64,000 nucleotides of DNA from Pseudomonadota bacterium (GTDB lineage Bacteria > Pseudomonadota > Gammaproteobacteria > Enterobacterales > Enterobacteriaceae), in assembly GCA_018261615.1 (NCBI GenBank), contig JAGTSE010000002.1:1-64000 (forward strand). The letters run 5' to 3'. A model generated the notes under the pieces. That model searched no databases. It saw nothing but the letters and a program-made list of their open reading frames with translations, and was not told where the DNA came from. Position numbers and translations under genes: made by a program. Shown here in pieces: positions 11,128-21,560 of the stretch (position 1 is its first letter; each line of letters opens with the position of its first letter).

Positions 11128-11967
11128 TCAGCACGACGGTAAAATGAGTTCGTCGTAACCTTTCTCCAGCGTATAGCCCATTACCTGCACCACTCTGTCC
11201 CCTGCTGCACGAACGGCCACATCCAGCTTATTTCCCTGAATAACGCTGCTGACCAGCTCGGAGCAAAACAGATCGCCAGTGCCTTTCAAATCCGTTTCGA
11301 TACGCGGATAACCACTGACGGTAACCTCATCCGCTGTCACCAGCACCACATGTATCTGACCGTCATCCTCATCGACCGGCGCGCTGGTGATCGCCACCCA
11401 GTGCAGAGTCGCAGACAACAGCCCTTTTGCCGCAGCGATAGCGCTTTGCAGATCCCGGCACGGTTTGCCGCTGAGAATTTCCAGCTCAAACACGTTTGGC
11501 GTGATGCCCTGCGCCAGCGGCAGCAAATATTCGCGGTAGGCCTGAGGAATTTCCGCTTTTACATAGATGCCGCTGTCAGTATCGCCAATAACCGGATCGA
11601 CCAGAATCAGTAGCTGCGGGTGTTTCTCCCGTAGCGCTTTAAGCCACATTGCCAGCAGCACAATCTGGCTGGCACTTCCCATATAGCCCGTGGTTACCGC
11701 TTTCAGCGTACGCAAAACATCGCGCTCTTCCAGCGCTTGCAGGTAACCGCTAAACCACTCATCCGGGATTACGCCACCGTAAAAGGTATCGTAATGTGGC
11801 GTATTACTGAACAGCACTGTCGGCACGGCCAGCACATTGAGATTGTGCTGACGAATGTTTGGCACCGCAATGCTATTGCCGACGCTGCCGTACACAACCT
11901 GAGACTGCACCGCAACGATATCAGCCTGCTGCGCCCGGGTTTTATCCCGAAACAGGATCATCTCCAT
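11128..11967 (-). CDS. pdxK: Pyridoxal/pyridoxine/pyridoxamine kinase
   Basis: A 279-residue ribokinase-type kinase that phosphorylates B6 vitamers to make PLP. It has the [15 protein letters not shown] substrate segment (about 23-37), [12 protein letters not shown] (about 54-65) and the C-terminal anion-hole/catalytic motif [23 protein letters not shown] precedes the ATG. It starts only 18 bases after the cysM stop with no terminator between, so it is probably co-transcribed with the cysPTWAM genes. In E. coli yfeK and yfeS separate these two genes. Both CysM and CysK use the cofactor PdxK helps produce. Confidence 0.93.
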   Translation of the reverse strand: MEMILFRDKTRAQQADIVAVQSQVVYGSVGNSIAVPNIRQHNLNVLAVPTVLFSNTPHYDTFYGGVIPDEWFSGYLQALEERDVLRTLKAVTTGYMGSASQIVLLAMWLKALREKHPQLLILVDPVIGDTDSGIYVKAEIPQAYREYLLPLAQGITPNVFELEILSGKPCRDLQSAIAAAKGLLSATLHWVAITSAPVDEDDGQIHVVLVTADEVTVSGYPRIETDLKGTGDLFCSELVSSVIQGNKLDVAVRAAGDRVVQVMGYTLEKGYDELILPSC

Positions 11968-11985
11968 CCTCTCTTCCTTAACGGG

Positions 11986-12897
11986 TTAAATCCCCGCGCC
12001 CTGCGAATAACTCTCTTCACCAAATACGCCGGTGGAGAGGTAACGATCGCCGCGATCGCAGATGATAGCGACGATCACTGCGCCTGGCGTACTTTTCGCC
12101 ACGCGCAGCGCACCCGCTACCGCGCCGCCAGAACTGACGCCGCAGAAAATCCCCTCCTGAACCGCCAGCGCGCGCATGGTATTTTCTGCCTCACGTTGAT
12201 GGATATCCAGAACCTCATCCACCAGAGTGGCGTTAAAAATGCCCGGCATATATTCAGCAGGCCAGCGGCGAATGCCAGGAATACTGCTCCCCTCTTCCGG
12301 TTGCAGCCCGACAATAGTGACGGGTTTATCCTGTTCACGCAGAAAACGCGACACGCCGGTAATGGTACCGGTTGTGCCCATGCTGGAAACAAAATGGGTG
12401 ATCCGCCCGGCAGTCTGCTGCCAGATTTCCGGGCCGGTAGTGGTGTAGTGAGCGTAGGGGTTATCCGGGTTGTTGAATTGATCGAGCAGCCTGCCCTCGC
12501 CGCTTGCGGCCATTTCCAGCGCCAGATCGCGCGCGCCTTCCATTCCCTGCTCTTTGGTGACCAGAATTAGCTCCGCGCCATAGGCCCGCATCGCCGCACG
12601 ACGTTCCTGGCTCATGTTGTCCGGCATCAGCAATTTCATGTGATAGCCTTTCAGCGCCGCGATCATCGCCAGCGCGATCCCGGTATTGCCGCTGGTGGCT
12701 TCAATCAGCACATCCCCTGGCTTAATCTCTCCTCGCTTTTCCGCCTGCACAATCATCGACAGTGCGGCGCGATCTTTGACCGATCCTGCGGGGTTATTAC
12801 CTTCCAGTTTGACCCAGATTTCGCTGCCGTTATCCGGCGTCAGACGTTGCAATTTAACCAGCGGCGTATTGCCGATGGTATCTTCTAATGTTTTCAC
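11986..12897 (-). CDS. cysM: Cysteine synthase B (O-acetylserine sulfhydrylase B)
   Basis: A 303-residue PLP enzyme, the length of E. coli CysM, that condenses O-acetylserine with sulfide or thiosulfate; use of thiosulfate fits its place behind the thiosulfate importer. Lys41 in GSVKDRAALS binds [14 protein letters not shown] and the glycine loop SSMGTTGTITG are intact. The start codon is GTG, as in E. coli, with AGGA immediately upstream. A REP pair separates it from cysA, while pdxK follows within 18 bases. Confidence 0.96.
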   Translation of the reverse strand: MKTLEDTIGNTPLVKLQRLTPDNGSEIWVKLEGNNPAGSVKDRAALSMIVQAEKRGEIKPGDVLIEATSGNTGIALAMIAALKGYHMKLLMPDNMSQERRAAMRAYGAELILVTKEQGMEGARDLALEMAASGEGRLLDQFNNPDNPYAHYTTTGPEIWQQTAGRITHFVSSMGTTGTITGVSRFLREQDKPVTIVGLQPEEGSSIPGIRRWPAEYMPGIFNATLVDEVLDIHQREAENTMRALAVQEGIFCGVSSGGAVAGALRVAKSTPGAVIVAIICDRGDRYLSTGVFGEESYSQGAGI

Positions 12898-12918
12898 GGT
12901 TCCTGCTCAATAAAAAAA

Positions 12919-13002
12919 GCCGGGTCGCGCTACGCTTTACCCGGCCTACAAAGCAGTGCAGATGCAGATATTGTAGGCCCGGTAAGCAAAGCGCCACCGG
13001 GC
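12919..13002. repeat. REP pair (BIME) between cysA and cysM
   Basis: GCCGGGTCGCGCTACGCTTT...CCCGGCCTACA (12919-12951) and its inverted copy TTGTAGGCCCGGTAAGCAAA...CACCGGGC (12971-13002) form two REP hairpins facing each other, inside the cys operon. Such elements commonly limit 3'-5' decay of the upstream message. Confidence 0.8.
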
Positions 13003-13024
13003 GATAGACATGCTGCTTAACCTA

Positions 13025-14119
13025 TCAGGCAGTTTCCGCCAGAGCAAGCTCTGTGCCGACGTCAATACGTTCATTGCCGTTATACAACCGCGCATGCTGT
13101 AAACCGACAAACAGGCGCTCGCCGCGCTGCGGTGGCGGCTCATCGCGCATCACGACGGTGAGAGGTTCCGGGTTCCAGCCGAGTGGCTGCACCACCAACT
13201 GGGTATAGTGCCCTTTCGGGCTGGCTTCCAGTACCTGCACCGGCAGTGGAGAATCCAGGCTGGTGCGGCGGCTGATATCTACTTCCCAGGGGCGCAAAAA
13301 CAGATCAACCTCACCCTGCCAGTCGGGCGTATAACCCAGCGGCCAGCGATGTGCGCCTACCTGGAACTGCCCGCCCGTCACTGTGCCTTTCAGGCGATTG
13401 ACCTCACCCATAAACTCCAGCACAAAGCGGGTCGCAGGTTCGCGCCACACCTGATCCGGTGCATCAGCCTGTTCAATGTTCCCTTGGCTCATCACCACTA
13501 CGCGGTCGGCCACTTCCGTCGCCTCTTCCTGGTCGTGAGTGACGAACACGCTGGTAAATTTTAGCTCTTCATGCAACTGACGCAGCCAGCGGCGCAGCTC
13601 TTTACGCACCTGCGCATCCAGCGCGCCAAACGGTTCATCCAACAGCAGGATCTGCGGCTCTACCGCCAGCGCACGCGCCAGCGCCACTCGCTGTTTCTGT
13701 CCGCCGGAAAGCTGCGCCGGGTAGCGTTCTGCCAAATGGGCAAGCTGCACCATCTCCAGCAATTGCGTCACTTTGGCTTTGATTGCCGCGGCGTTCGGCC
13801 GCTCGCGACGCGGCAGCACCGTCAGACCAAAAGCGATGTTATCGAACACCGTCATATGGCGGAACAGCGCATAGTGCTGAAACACAAAACCGACGCGGCG
13901 ATCGCGGGCATGCAACCGGCTTACATCCGTACCGTGAAAACGAATACGACCGCTGGTCTGGTGTTCCAGCCCGGCGATAATGCGCAGCAGCGTGGTTTTC
14001 CCGGAACCGGACGGCCCCAGCAGCGCCACCATTTGCCCGGAAGGGATATCCAGCGAGATATCATTCAGCACCAGGGTGCGACCAAAAGACTTCTTAATAT
14101 TGGCAATCTCAATGCTCAT
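13025..14119 (-). CDS. cysA: Sulfate/thiosulfate ABC transporter ATP-binding protein
   Basis: A 364-residue ATPase that powers CysTW import. Walker [10 protein letters not shown] (35-43), signature LSGGQKQR (about 133-140), Walker [13 protein letters not shown] and the switch His in [10 protein letters not shown] are all present, followed by a C-terminal TOBE-like regulatory domain (about 240-364). The start was placed at MSIEIANI (14119), where GGAGGG lies 7 bases upstream; it overlaps the end of cysW by 11 bases, implying translational coupling. Confidence 0.96.
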   Translation of the reverse strand: MSIEIANIKKSFGRTLVLNDISLDIPSGQMVALLGPSGSGKTTLLRIIAGLEHQTSGRIRFHGTDVSRLHARDRRVGFVFQHYALFRHMTVFDNIAFGLTVLPRRERPNAAAIKAKVTQLLEMVQLAHLAERYPAQLSGGQKQRVALARALAVEPQILLLDEPFGALDAQVRKELRRWLRQLHEELKFTSVFVTHDQEEATEVADRVVVMSQGNIEQADAPDQVWREPATRFVLEFMGEVNRLKGTVTGGQFQVGAHRWPLGYTPDWQGEVDLFLRPWEVDISRRTSLDSPLPVQVLEASPKGHYTQLVVQPLGWNPEPLTVVMRDEPPPQRGERLFVGLQHARLYNGNERIDVGTELALAETA

Positions 14120-14984
14120 GATTTCCCTCCTGTTGCTGGCGTTTTTCATGGTTGTTCAAACGCCACTGCAACGCACTCTTCAAAAACAGTGTCAAAATAG
14201 CCATCAGGGTCAGCAGGGCGGCGGCGGTAAATGCACCTACCGTGTTGTAGTCCTGCTGCAGCAACTCAATTTGTAGCGGCAGCGACAGTGTCTCACCACG
14301 GATCGAACCGGAGACCACCGAGACCGCGCCAAACTCGCCAATCGCGCGCGCATTGGTCAGCACCACGCCATACAGCAGAGCCCAGCGGATATTCGGTAGC
14401 GTTACGCGGCGAAACATCTGCCAGCCGCTGGCACCCAGCAGGATCGCCGCTTCATCTTCCTGGCTCCCCTGGCTCAGCATCACCGGAACCAGCTCGCGCA
14501 CAACAAACGGACAAGTGACGAAAAGGGTGACCAGCACCATGCCCGGCCAGGCAAACATAATTTGCAGGTTATGCGCATCCAGCCAGCCGCCAAGCGGGCC
14601 ATTCGAACCGTAAAACAGCAGATAAACCAGACCTGCAACCACAGGTGAAACCGCAAACGGAATATCCAGTAATGTCAGCAAAAGCTGGCGACCAGGAAAG
14701 TTAAAACGGGTCACCAGCCACGCCAGCAGTGTGCCAAACACCAGGTTAATCGGTACAGTGATCAGCGCAATCAGCACCGTCAGCCAGATGGCATGCAGCA
14801 TGTCGGCATTCGCCAGGTTTTCCAGCACCGGTGCCAGCCCTTTACTGAAGGCCTGTACGAAGATATATATCATCGGCACGACAAGGATAAACACGGAGAG
14901 CAAAACCCCCGCGGCAATCAAAAATAGTTTCCCCCAGTTCACCTGAGGTTTGTCATAGCGTTTCAATTCGGTTATTTCCGCCAT
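14109..14984 (-). CDS. cysW: Sulfate/thiosulfate ABC transporter permease CysW
   Basis: A 291-residue inner-membrane permease with about six membrane helices and the ATPase-coupling EAA loop ([20 protein letters not shown], about 190-209). It pairs with CysT to form the channel for sulfate or thiosulfate delivered by CysP. Its ATG overlaps the cysT stop by one base (TAATG), and its 3' end overlaps cysA by 11 bases. Confidence 0.95.
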   Translation of the reverse strand: MAEITELKRYDKPQVNWGKLFLIAAGVLLSVFILVVPMIYIFVQAFSKGLAPVLENLANADMLHAIWLTVLIALITVPINLVFGTLLAWLVTRFNFPGRQLLLTLLDIPFAVSPVVAGLVYLLFYGSNGPLGGWLDAHNLQIMFAWPGMVLVTLFVTCPFVVRELVPVMLSQGSQEDEAAILLGASGWQMFRRVTLPNIRWALLYGVVLTNARAIGEFGAVSVVSGSIRGETLSLPLQIELLQQDYNTVGAFTAAALLTLMAILTLFLKSALQWRLNNHEKRQQQEGNHEH

Positions 14985-15817
14985 TAGTGACCTACTACAC
15001 GCTGGCCAAAGCGGCTTTGCAGGGTGTTGATGGAAAACAGCAGCAGCAGAGACGCCGCGAGGATCACCGAAGCAATCGCGCTCGCCGCCGGGTAATCAAA
15101 CTCCTGCAAGCGAACAAAGATCATCAGCGAGGTGACTTCGGTCTTCCAGGCAATGTTACCGGCGATAAAGATCACCGCGCCAAATTCGCCGAGGCTGCGG
15201 GTGAACGACAGCGCCACACCCGCCATCAACGCCGGGGAAAGTTCCGGCAATACAACGCGACGAAAGCTCTGCCAGCGCGTTGCGCCGAGGGTTTCTGCCG
15301 CTTCTTCGTATTCCGGCCCTAACTCCTCCAACACCGGCTGGATGGTACGCACCACAAACGGGATGCTGGTAAAGGCCATTGCCACTGCAATGCCAAGCCA
15401 GGTGTAAGTCACTTTGATATCGAACTTCGCCAGCCACTCGCCATAAAATCCGTTCACGGAAAACAGCGACGCCAGCGTCAAACCAGCCACTGCAGTCGGT
15501 AGTGCAAATGGCAGGTCAATCAGCGCATCCAACAGCGTACGCCCCGGAAAACGGTAACGGGTGAGGATCCAGGCCATCAGCAGACCAAAAACGCCGTTAA
15601 AAACTGACGCCACAAACGCCGACAGCAAAGTAACTTTATAGGCCGCCACCACCTGTGGGTTGGTGACCACTTCCCAGTATTGCGACCAGCTCATTTGCGC
15701 CAGTTGCATTACCAGCGCGCTCAGCGGCAACAGTAATACCAGACAAACAAAAAACAGGCTGCTACCGAGGCTTAAACCAAACCCCGGCAACACACGTTTT
15801 GCGGTTCCTGCAAACAT
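14984..15817 (-). CDS. cysT: Sulfate/thiosulfate ABC transporter permease CysT (CysU)
   Basis: A 277-residue permease with six predicted membrane helices and the EAA loop LGATRWQSFRRVVLPELSPA (about 180-199). It forms the transmembrane pore with CysW. The start was placed at ATG 15817, which overlaps the cysP stop (TGATG); this gives the length of the E. coli protein. A GTG one codon upstream (15820) is the only alternative. Confidence 0.95.
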   Translation of the reverse strand: MFAGTAKRVLPGFGLSLGSSLFFVCLVLLLPLSALVMQLAQMSWSQYWEVVTNPQVVAAYKVTLLSAFVASVFNGVFGLLMAWILTRYRFPGRTLLDALIDLPFALPTAVAGLTLASLFSVNGFYGEWLAKFDIKVTYTWLGIAVAMAFTSIPFVVRTIQPVLEELGPEYEEAAETLGATRWQSFRRVVLPELSPALMAGVALSFTRSLGEFGAVIFIAGNIAWKTEVTSLMIFVRLQEFDYPAASAIASVILAASLLLLFSINTLQSRFGQRVVGH

Positions 15818-16833
15818 CACTTACGCCCCGCCGCCAGTAACTTGTCCAGCTCGCCGCCGCTGGCAAAGTGGGTTTTCATCACATCAGGCCAGGAGCCGAA
15901 TTTGTCTTCCACGCGAAACAGCGACGTTTGTGGGAATTTATCCGCCAGCTTCGCCATGACATCCGGGTTATTCACGCGGTAGTAGTAATCGGTAATGATG
16001 GTTTGTGCCTGTGGGCTGTAGAGCCAGTTGAGGTAAGCTTTCGCGGCCTTTTCCGTCCCGTTGGCTTTAACATTTTTATCGACCCACGCCACCGGGAATT
16101 CCGCCAGAATATTAACCTTCGGCACCACCACTTCAAAACCCTGCGCTTCGTACTGCTTGCGGATGTTATTGACTTCGGATTCAAAGGTGATCAGCACATC
16201 GCCGAGACCGCGCTCAACGAACGTAGTGGTTGCGCCGCGACCACCGGTATCGAACACTTCGACGTTTTTCAAAAACTGCGTCATAAACTGTTCAGTTTTC
16301 GCTTTATCGCCGCCGTCCGCCTGATCCGCTGCGCCCCACGCCGCCAGATAAGTGTAACGGGCGTTACCGGAGGTTTTCGGGTTCGGGAAAATCAGTTTTA
16401 CGTCGGAACGCACCAGGTCGCTCCACTCGTGGATATTCTTCGGATTGCCCTTACGAACAAGAAACGCCATCGTCGAATAGAACGGCGAGCTGTTGTTCGG
16501 TAAACGGCTTTGCCAGTCCGCCGGGATCAGGTTGCCTTTGTCGTGCAGGATCTGCACATCCGTCACCTGGTTATAGGTAACGACATCCGCTTTCAGCCCC
16601 TGCAAAATCGCCAGCGCCTGTTTTGACGAACCGGCATGGGATTGTTTGATCGTCAGCTTATCACCAGCGTTATCTTTCGCCCATTGCTGTTCAAACGGCG
16701 TATTCAGCGCCGCAAAGAGCTCGCGTGACACATCATAAGAGCTGTTTAGCAGTTCCGTCGCCTGTGCCTGCACCGCCCACAGCGTCATTGCTGCCAACGT
16801 CAGATATCCTTTTTTCAGTAAGTTAACGGCCAT
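15817..16833 (-). CDS. cysP: Thiosulfate/sulfate-binding periplasmic protein CysP
   Basis: A 338-residue periplasmic binding protein. A signal peptide (residues 1-25, ending VQAQA) precedes the mature domain starting [15 protein letters not shown]. The conserved [21 protein letters not shown] region (split about 65-85) contributes to anion binding. It is the first gene of cysPTWAM(-pdxK), read from a promoter at about 16876-16904 that should be activated by CysB. In E. coli ucpA lies between this promoter and the mur genes; none of these is present here. Confidence 0.95.
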   Translation of the reverse strand: MAVNLLKKGYLTLAAMTLWAVQAQATELLNSSYDVSRELFAALNTPFEQQWAKDNAGDKLTIKQSHAGSSKQALAILQGLKADVVTYNQVTDVQILHDKGNLIPADWQSRLPNNSSPFYSTMAFLVRKGNPKNIHEWSDLVRSDVKLIFPNPKTSGNARYTYLAAWGAADQADGGDKAKTEQFMTQFLKNVEVFDTGGRGATTTFVERGLGDVLITFESEVNNIRKQYEAQGFEVVVPKVNILAEFPVAWVDKNVKANGTEKAAKAYLNWLYSPQAQTIITDYYYRVNNPDVMAKLADKFPQTSLFRVEDKFGSWPDVMKTHFASGGELDKLLAAGRK

Positions 16834-16875
16834 TGCATACCCTTATAAGCTGATGACTTCACAACCCTCAGTTTA

Positions 16876-16904
16876 TTTATAACGGGTGTGAAAACAGTAA
16901 CGGT
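16876..16904 (-). promoter_or_regulatory. Candidate cysP promoter
   Basis: On the minus strand ACCGTT (16904-16899), 17 bases, TATAAA (16881-16876), about 43 bases before the cysP ATG. The -35 is poor, as expected where CysB activates. AT-rich sequence upstream (to about 16945) would hold the CysB site; I cannot place it exactly. Confidence 0.45.
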
Positions 16905-16960
16905 TTTATATACCATTTGGTGATTTGGAATCATAAAAGAATATAAGCAGAAAGGAGTAT

Positions 16961-16977
16961 GGCCGGGTTCCCCGGCC
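16961..16977. terminator. GC hairpin downstream of yfeX
   Basis: GGCCGGG, loop TTC, CCCGGCC: a 7-bp perfect stem 18 bases past the yfeX stop. The following sequence has only a short T stretch, so termination may be partial; it also separates yfeX from the cysP promoter. Confidence 0.5.
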
Positions 16978-16994
16978 AGGAAAAATGCGGGGTA

Positions 16995-17894
16995 TTACAA
17001 CGACAGCAGCTTATCAAGCGACGGCGCAAAATAGTAACCGCCTGTTACCGGATGGGTGAAACGCAGCATTGCATCGCGTTTGCCATCAGTATCACCAAAC
17101 ATGCTCAGCAGTTGCTGTTCAATGTTGTAAAGACGTGCACAGTAAGTACAGAAGTAAAGGCCGTGTGTGCCGCTGGCAGTGCCATACGGCAGGCTCTGGC
17201 GCACAATTTTCAACCCTTTGCCGTCCTCTTTCAGATCGACACGGGTCAGGTGCGAGGTAACCGGACGGGCATCGCCGTCGATCTCTTCATTGGCCTCTTT
17301 AGTGCGGCCAATCATCATCTCCTGATCGGCAACGCTCATTCGGTTGAGCTGCTTCAGGTTGTGCTCCCAGCGCTGCACCATCACATACGTGCCGCCAGCG
17401 TCGACGCCATCCTGAATAATCGCCACTTCGCGGCGCTTCTCATCGCCCGCCGGGTTTTCCGTACCGTCGACAAAGCCGCTCAAATCGCGCTCTTCCACCC
17501 AGCGGAAACCGTGTGTCTCTTCTTTCACATCAATAGCATCGCCAAACGCCTCCAGCGCAGCCTGGGCGACGGAGAAATTCACATCATGGCGCAGGGAGAG
17601 AATATGGATCAGCACATCATGTTGCGTGGCGGGCGCCAGACCTTTGCCGTAAGAGGGGAAATCTTTCAGTTCTTCTGCGCCTTCCGGTCCGTTCAGTGCG
17701 CGCCATGTGTTGTTACCGAAGGCCACCGTCGCCCCCAGCGCCGCATCGGGGAATTTTTGCTGAAAGGTTGCCAGCTTATCGACAAAAACTTTACTGCCCA
17801 CGCGCAGGGCATCTGTGTCCCCTTTGACGCTGGCCTCAATCCAAATCGCTGCACAGCAGTGTTCCGGCAAAATGCCGCTTTGCACCTGAGACAT
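16995..17894 (-). CDS. yfeX: Dye-decolorizing heme peroxidase YfeX
   Basis: A 299-residue cytoplasmic DyP-type peroxidase. The family motif GFVDGTENP (about 140-148) supplies the distal Asp, and the proximal heme histidine is in [11 protein letters not shown] (His about 215); [11 protein letters not shown] follows. It oxidises porphyrinogens and dyes with H2O2; an earlier claim that it strips iron from heme is disputed. The start was set at MSQVQSG (17894) with AGGAGGAG just upstream. In E. coli the preceding gene is yfeW, absent here. Confidence 0.93.
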   Translation of the reverse strand: MSQVQSGILPEHCCAAIWIEASVKGDTDALRVGSKVFVDKLATFQQKFPDAALGATVAFGNNTWRALNGPEGAEELKDFPSYGKGLAPATQHDVLIHILSLRHDVNFSVAQAALEAFGDAIDVKEETHGFRWVEERDLSGFVDGTENPAGDEKRREVAIIQDGVDAGGTYVMVQRWEHNLKQLNRMSVADQEMMIGRTKEANEEIDGDARPVTSHLTRVDLKEDGKGLKIVRQSLPYGTASGTHGLYFCTYCARLYNIEQQLLSMFGDTDGKRDAMLRFTHPVTGGYYFAPSLDKLLSL

Positions 17895-17986
17895 CACTCC
17901 TCCTGGAAAAAACAAGCCACACATGCGTGGCGATAAAGGCGCTATTGTACCGTTTTTTCGCCCTGTCGCGGCCCGTTGCGATCAAA

Positions 17987-18562
17987 TTATCGGCGCCATA
18001 CCAGCTTACTTAATTTCCAGTTTTTCAGCGTGTCATCAGAAGGCATCAACCCTTCTGGGCCGCTCCATTCGCCGGTAAACACATAGCTAATGTGCTGGCT
18101 GCCCAGAGCTTTACACTCAACGCCAGTGTTGTCATCGCCCGCCCCTTTAACACAGTTGCCAAACGCCTTATCAAACACGGCGCTGAACGGCGTGCCGATT
18201 TTCACGCCTTTGTCGGTGGCGATATCGCTGTCCAGTACATCAATGCGGCTCACTGCTCCATTTTCACCGTTAACAACCAGCGCCAGTTTGGTCTCTTTCA
18301 GCGCTTCAAAATAGCGGACAATGCGGCCATTTTCCGTCTTCATGCCGCTACGAAGGTGGTAGTCACCGCTTAACGCATCATTAATAGCCTGCTCATTGAG
18401 CGGCGTGCTGGCTGTGATTTTGCCGACGCCGTTTTCGCTCATTTCGATCGACGAGCCAAACCAGTTCCATGGATACGCCGCCGACCAGTTTACTGAAGCA
18501 AGCGTTGAGCAGCCGGTTAATGCCAGCGGCAGCACACAGATAAAAGTACGCAGGGATTTCAT
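17987..18562 (-). CDS. yfeY: RpoE-regulated lipoprotein YfeY
   Basis: A 191-residue lipoprotein of the DUF1131 family. The signal peptide ends in the lipobox LTGC (Cys18), and the residue after Cys is Ser, so outer-membrane sorting is expected. Function is unknown; E. coli yfeY belongs to the sigma-E envelope-stress regulon, and a plausible sigma-E promoter lies upstream at 18593-18620. It follows yfeZ by 60 bases on the same strand. Confidence 0.88.
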   Translation of the reverse strand: MKSLRTFICVLPLALTGCSTLASVNWSAAYPWNWFGSSIEMSENGVGKITASTPLNEQAINDALSGDYHLRSGMKTENGRIVRYFEALKETKLALVVNGENGAVSRIDVLDSDIATDKGVKIGTPFSAVFDKAFGNCVKGAGDDNTGVECKALGSQHISYVFTGEWSGPEGLMPSDDTLKNWKLSKLVWRR

Positions 18563-18592
18563 GCACCATTCCTTTTTTTCATTTAACGCCAG

Positions 18593-18620
18593 TTGGAGTC
18601 GCTGGCGGGCAAAAAGTGCC
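18593..18620 (-). promoter_or_regulatory. Candidate sigma-E promoter of yfeY
   Basis: GGCACTT (18620-18614), 16 bases, TCCAA (18597-18593) on the minus strand, against the sigma-E pattern GGAACTT-N15/16-TCnnA. It is about 30 bases before the start codon. The known sigma-E control of E. coli yfeY supports it. Confidence 0.55.
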
Positions 18621-18622
18621 GT

Positions 18623-19072
18623 TCATTCATCTGAAGAATAAAAACAGGCGCGCAGACGGCGAGACGTCGCCAGCCACCAGAGAACAAAGAGGTCGATAAT
18701 CAGTAGTGAAAGCCCAATACCGGAGAGCGCCTCACCGCTGAACCAGCGTGAGGGCAGCCACAGCACCAGCGCCAGCTGTACCAGCAGCAGTAGCGGGTAG
18801 GTCGCGCGCCAAAAGCGAGGGTGATGCTCACGACGCGCACTGAGAAAAAAAGCCAGAGCCGCAGGCAAGCCGGGCAATAAACCCAGCCAGAACTGATGAT
18901 GATCGGGATAAAACAGCGTCAGCAGCGCATCGCCCTGCCCACGCGACGCTCCTGCCATCACAAATAAAATCCAGGTACGCGCCTGTAATACCAGCACGCA
19001 CCAGAACAAAAAGGGAAGCCGAAGGCGTCCGTGCCTGTCGTAGTCGGAAGGTGAAATATCAATACTCTTCAT
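18623..19072 (-). CDS. yfeZ: DUF2919 inner-membrane protein YfeZ
   Basis: A 149-residue membrane protein with about four hydrophobic segments (about 18-40, 55-75, 85-110, 115-135), the family's usual length. Function is unknown. Its ATG lies inside the end of ypeA (14-base overlap) with no strong Shine-Dalgarno of its own, so it is probably translated by coupling to ypeA. Confidence 0.85.
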   Translation of the reverse strand: MKSIDISPSDYDRHGRLRLPFLFWCVLVLQARTWILFVMAGASRGQGDALLTLFYPDHHQFWLGLLPGLPAALAFFLSARREHHPRFWRATYPLLLLVQLALVLWLPSRWFSGEALSGIGLSLLIIDLFVLWWLATSRRLRACFYSSDE

Positions 19073-19484
19073 CTTCTATCAAACGTTTGCCTAAGTTAAC
19101 CGAGTCGCTATGCTCGTAGCCCAGCCGCTCATACATGCCGATTACAATATCGTTATCTTCACGTACCATCAGGTTGATTTTCGGGCAGCCACGGGCAATC
19201 AGTTTTTTCTCCAGCCGATTGAGCAAGGCATTGGCGATGCCGCGACCACGAAATTCCGGGTGTACGCCGAGATAGTATGCCGAGCCACGATGGCCGTCAT
19301 AACCGCCCATTACCGTGCCCACCACTTCACCACTCACTTCCGCCACCAGAAACAGACTAACATCGTGATTCACTTTTCGTTCGATATCCATTTCTGGATC
19401 ATTCCATGGTCGCAGCAGCTCACAGCGCTCCCACAAGGTGATCACTTCTTCGAAATCGTCCTGGCGAAAAACGCGTATCTCCAT
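19059..19484 (-). CDS. ypeA: GNAT-family acetyltransferase YpeA
   Basis: A 141-residue GNAT acetyltransferase. The acetyl-CoA binding motif A is clear as [20 protein letters not shown] (about 76-95), and the C-terminal MYERLGYEH is typical. The substrate is not known. The start was placed at MEIRVFRQ (19484), the E. coli start, with GGGGAA upstream; a longer in-frame form from 19547 would add residues over the divergent promoter region shared with amiA. Confidence 0.9.
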   Translation of the reverse strand: MEIRVFRQDDFEEVITLWERCELLRPWNDPEMDIERKVNHDVSLFLVAEVSGEVVGTVMGGYDGHRGSAYYLGVHPEFRGRGIANALLNRLEKKLIARGCPKINLMVREDNDIVIGMYERLGYEHSDSVNLGKRLIEDEEY

Positions 19485-19696
19485 GGTATTCCCCGTCTTT
19501 TCAACTGTGTAAGTGGTGATTATGGCCCGAAGTGGTGCCTTAGCCAATATCCCGACGCTTTACCGTAGAAATTTGGCATAATGGCACTCTGTCACGTATT
19601 GAAATGAAAAGTAAAACAATCGCTCTTGTGGATTGTCGTCACGGCCAGGACGATACGATATAACACCAGGGACCACGGACAAAAACATTCAGACGT

Positions 19697-21471
<1,775 letters not shown>

Positions 21472-21485
21472 TGTCGGGTTTTGTT

Positions 21486-21554
21486 GGCCGGATAAGGTCT
21501 TACGAGCCATCCGGCAAATAATATACCTGAAGGCTCCGCCTTATCTGGCCAGCA
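21486..21554. repeat. REP-like inverted pair between hemF and maeB
   Basis: GGCCGGATAAGGTCTTACGA...ATCCGGC (21487-21515) is a REP unit, and GGCTCCGCCTTATCTGGCC (about 21531-21550) is a partial inverted partner. TTGTTGGCC...GATAAGG and CCTTATC...GGCCAGCAA mirror each other. It separates two convergent genes. Confidence 0.65.
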
Positions 21555-21560
21555 ACACCC

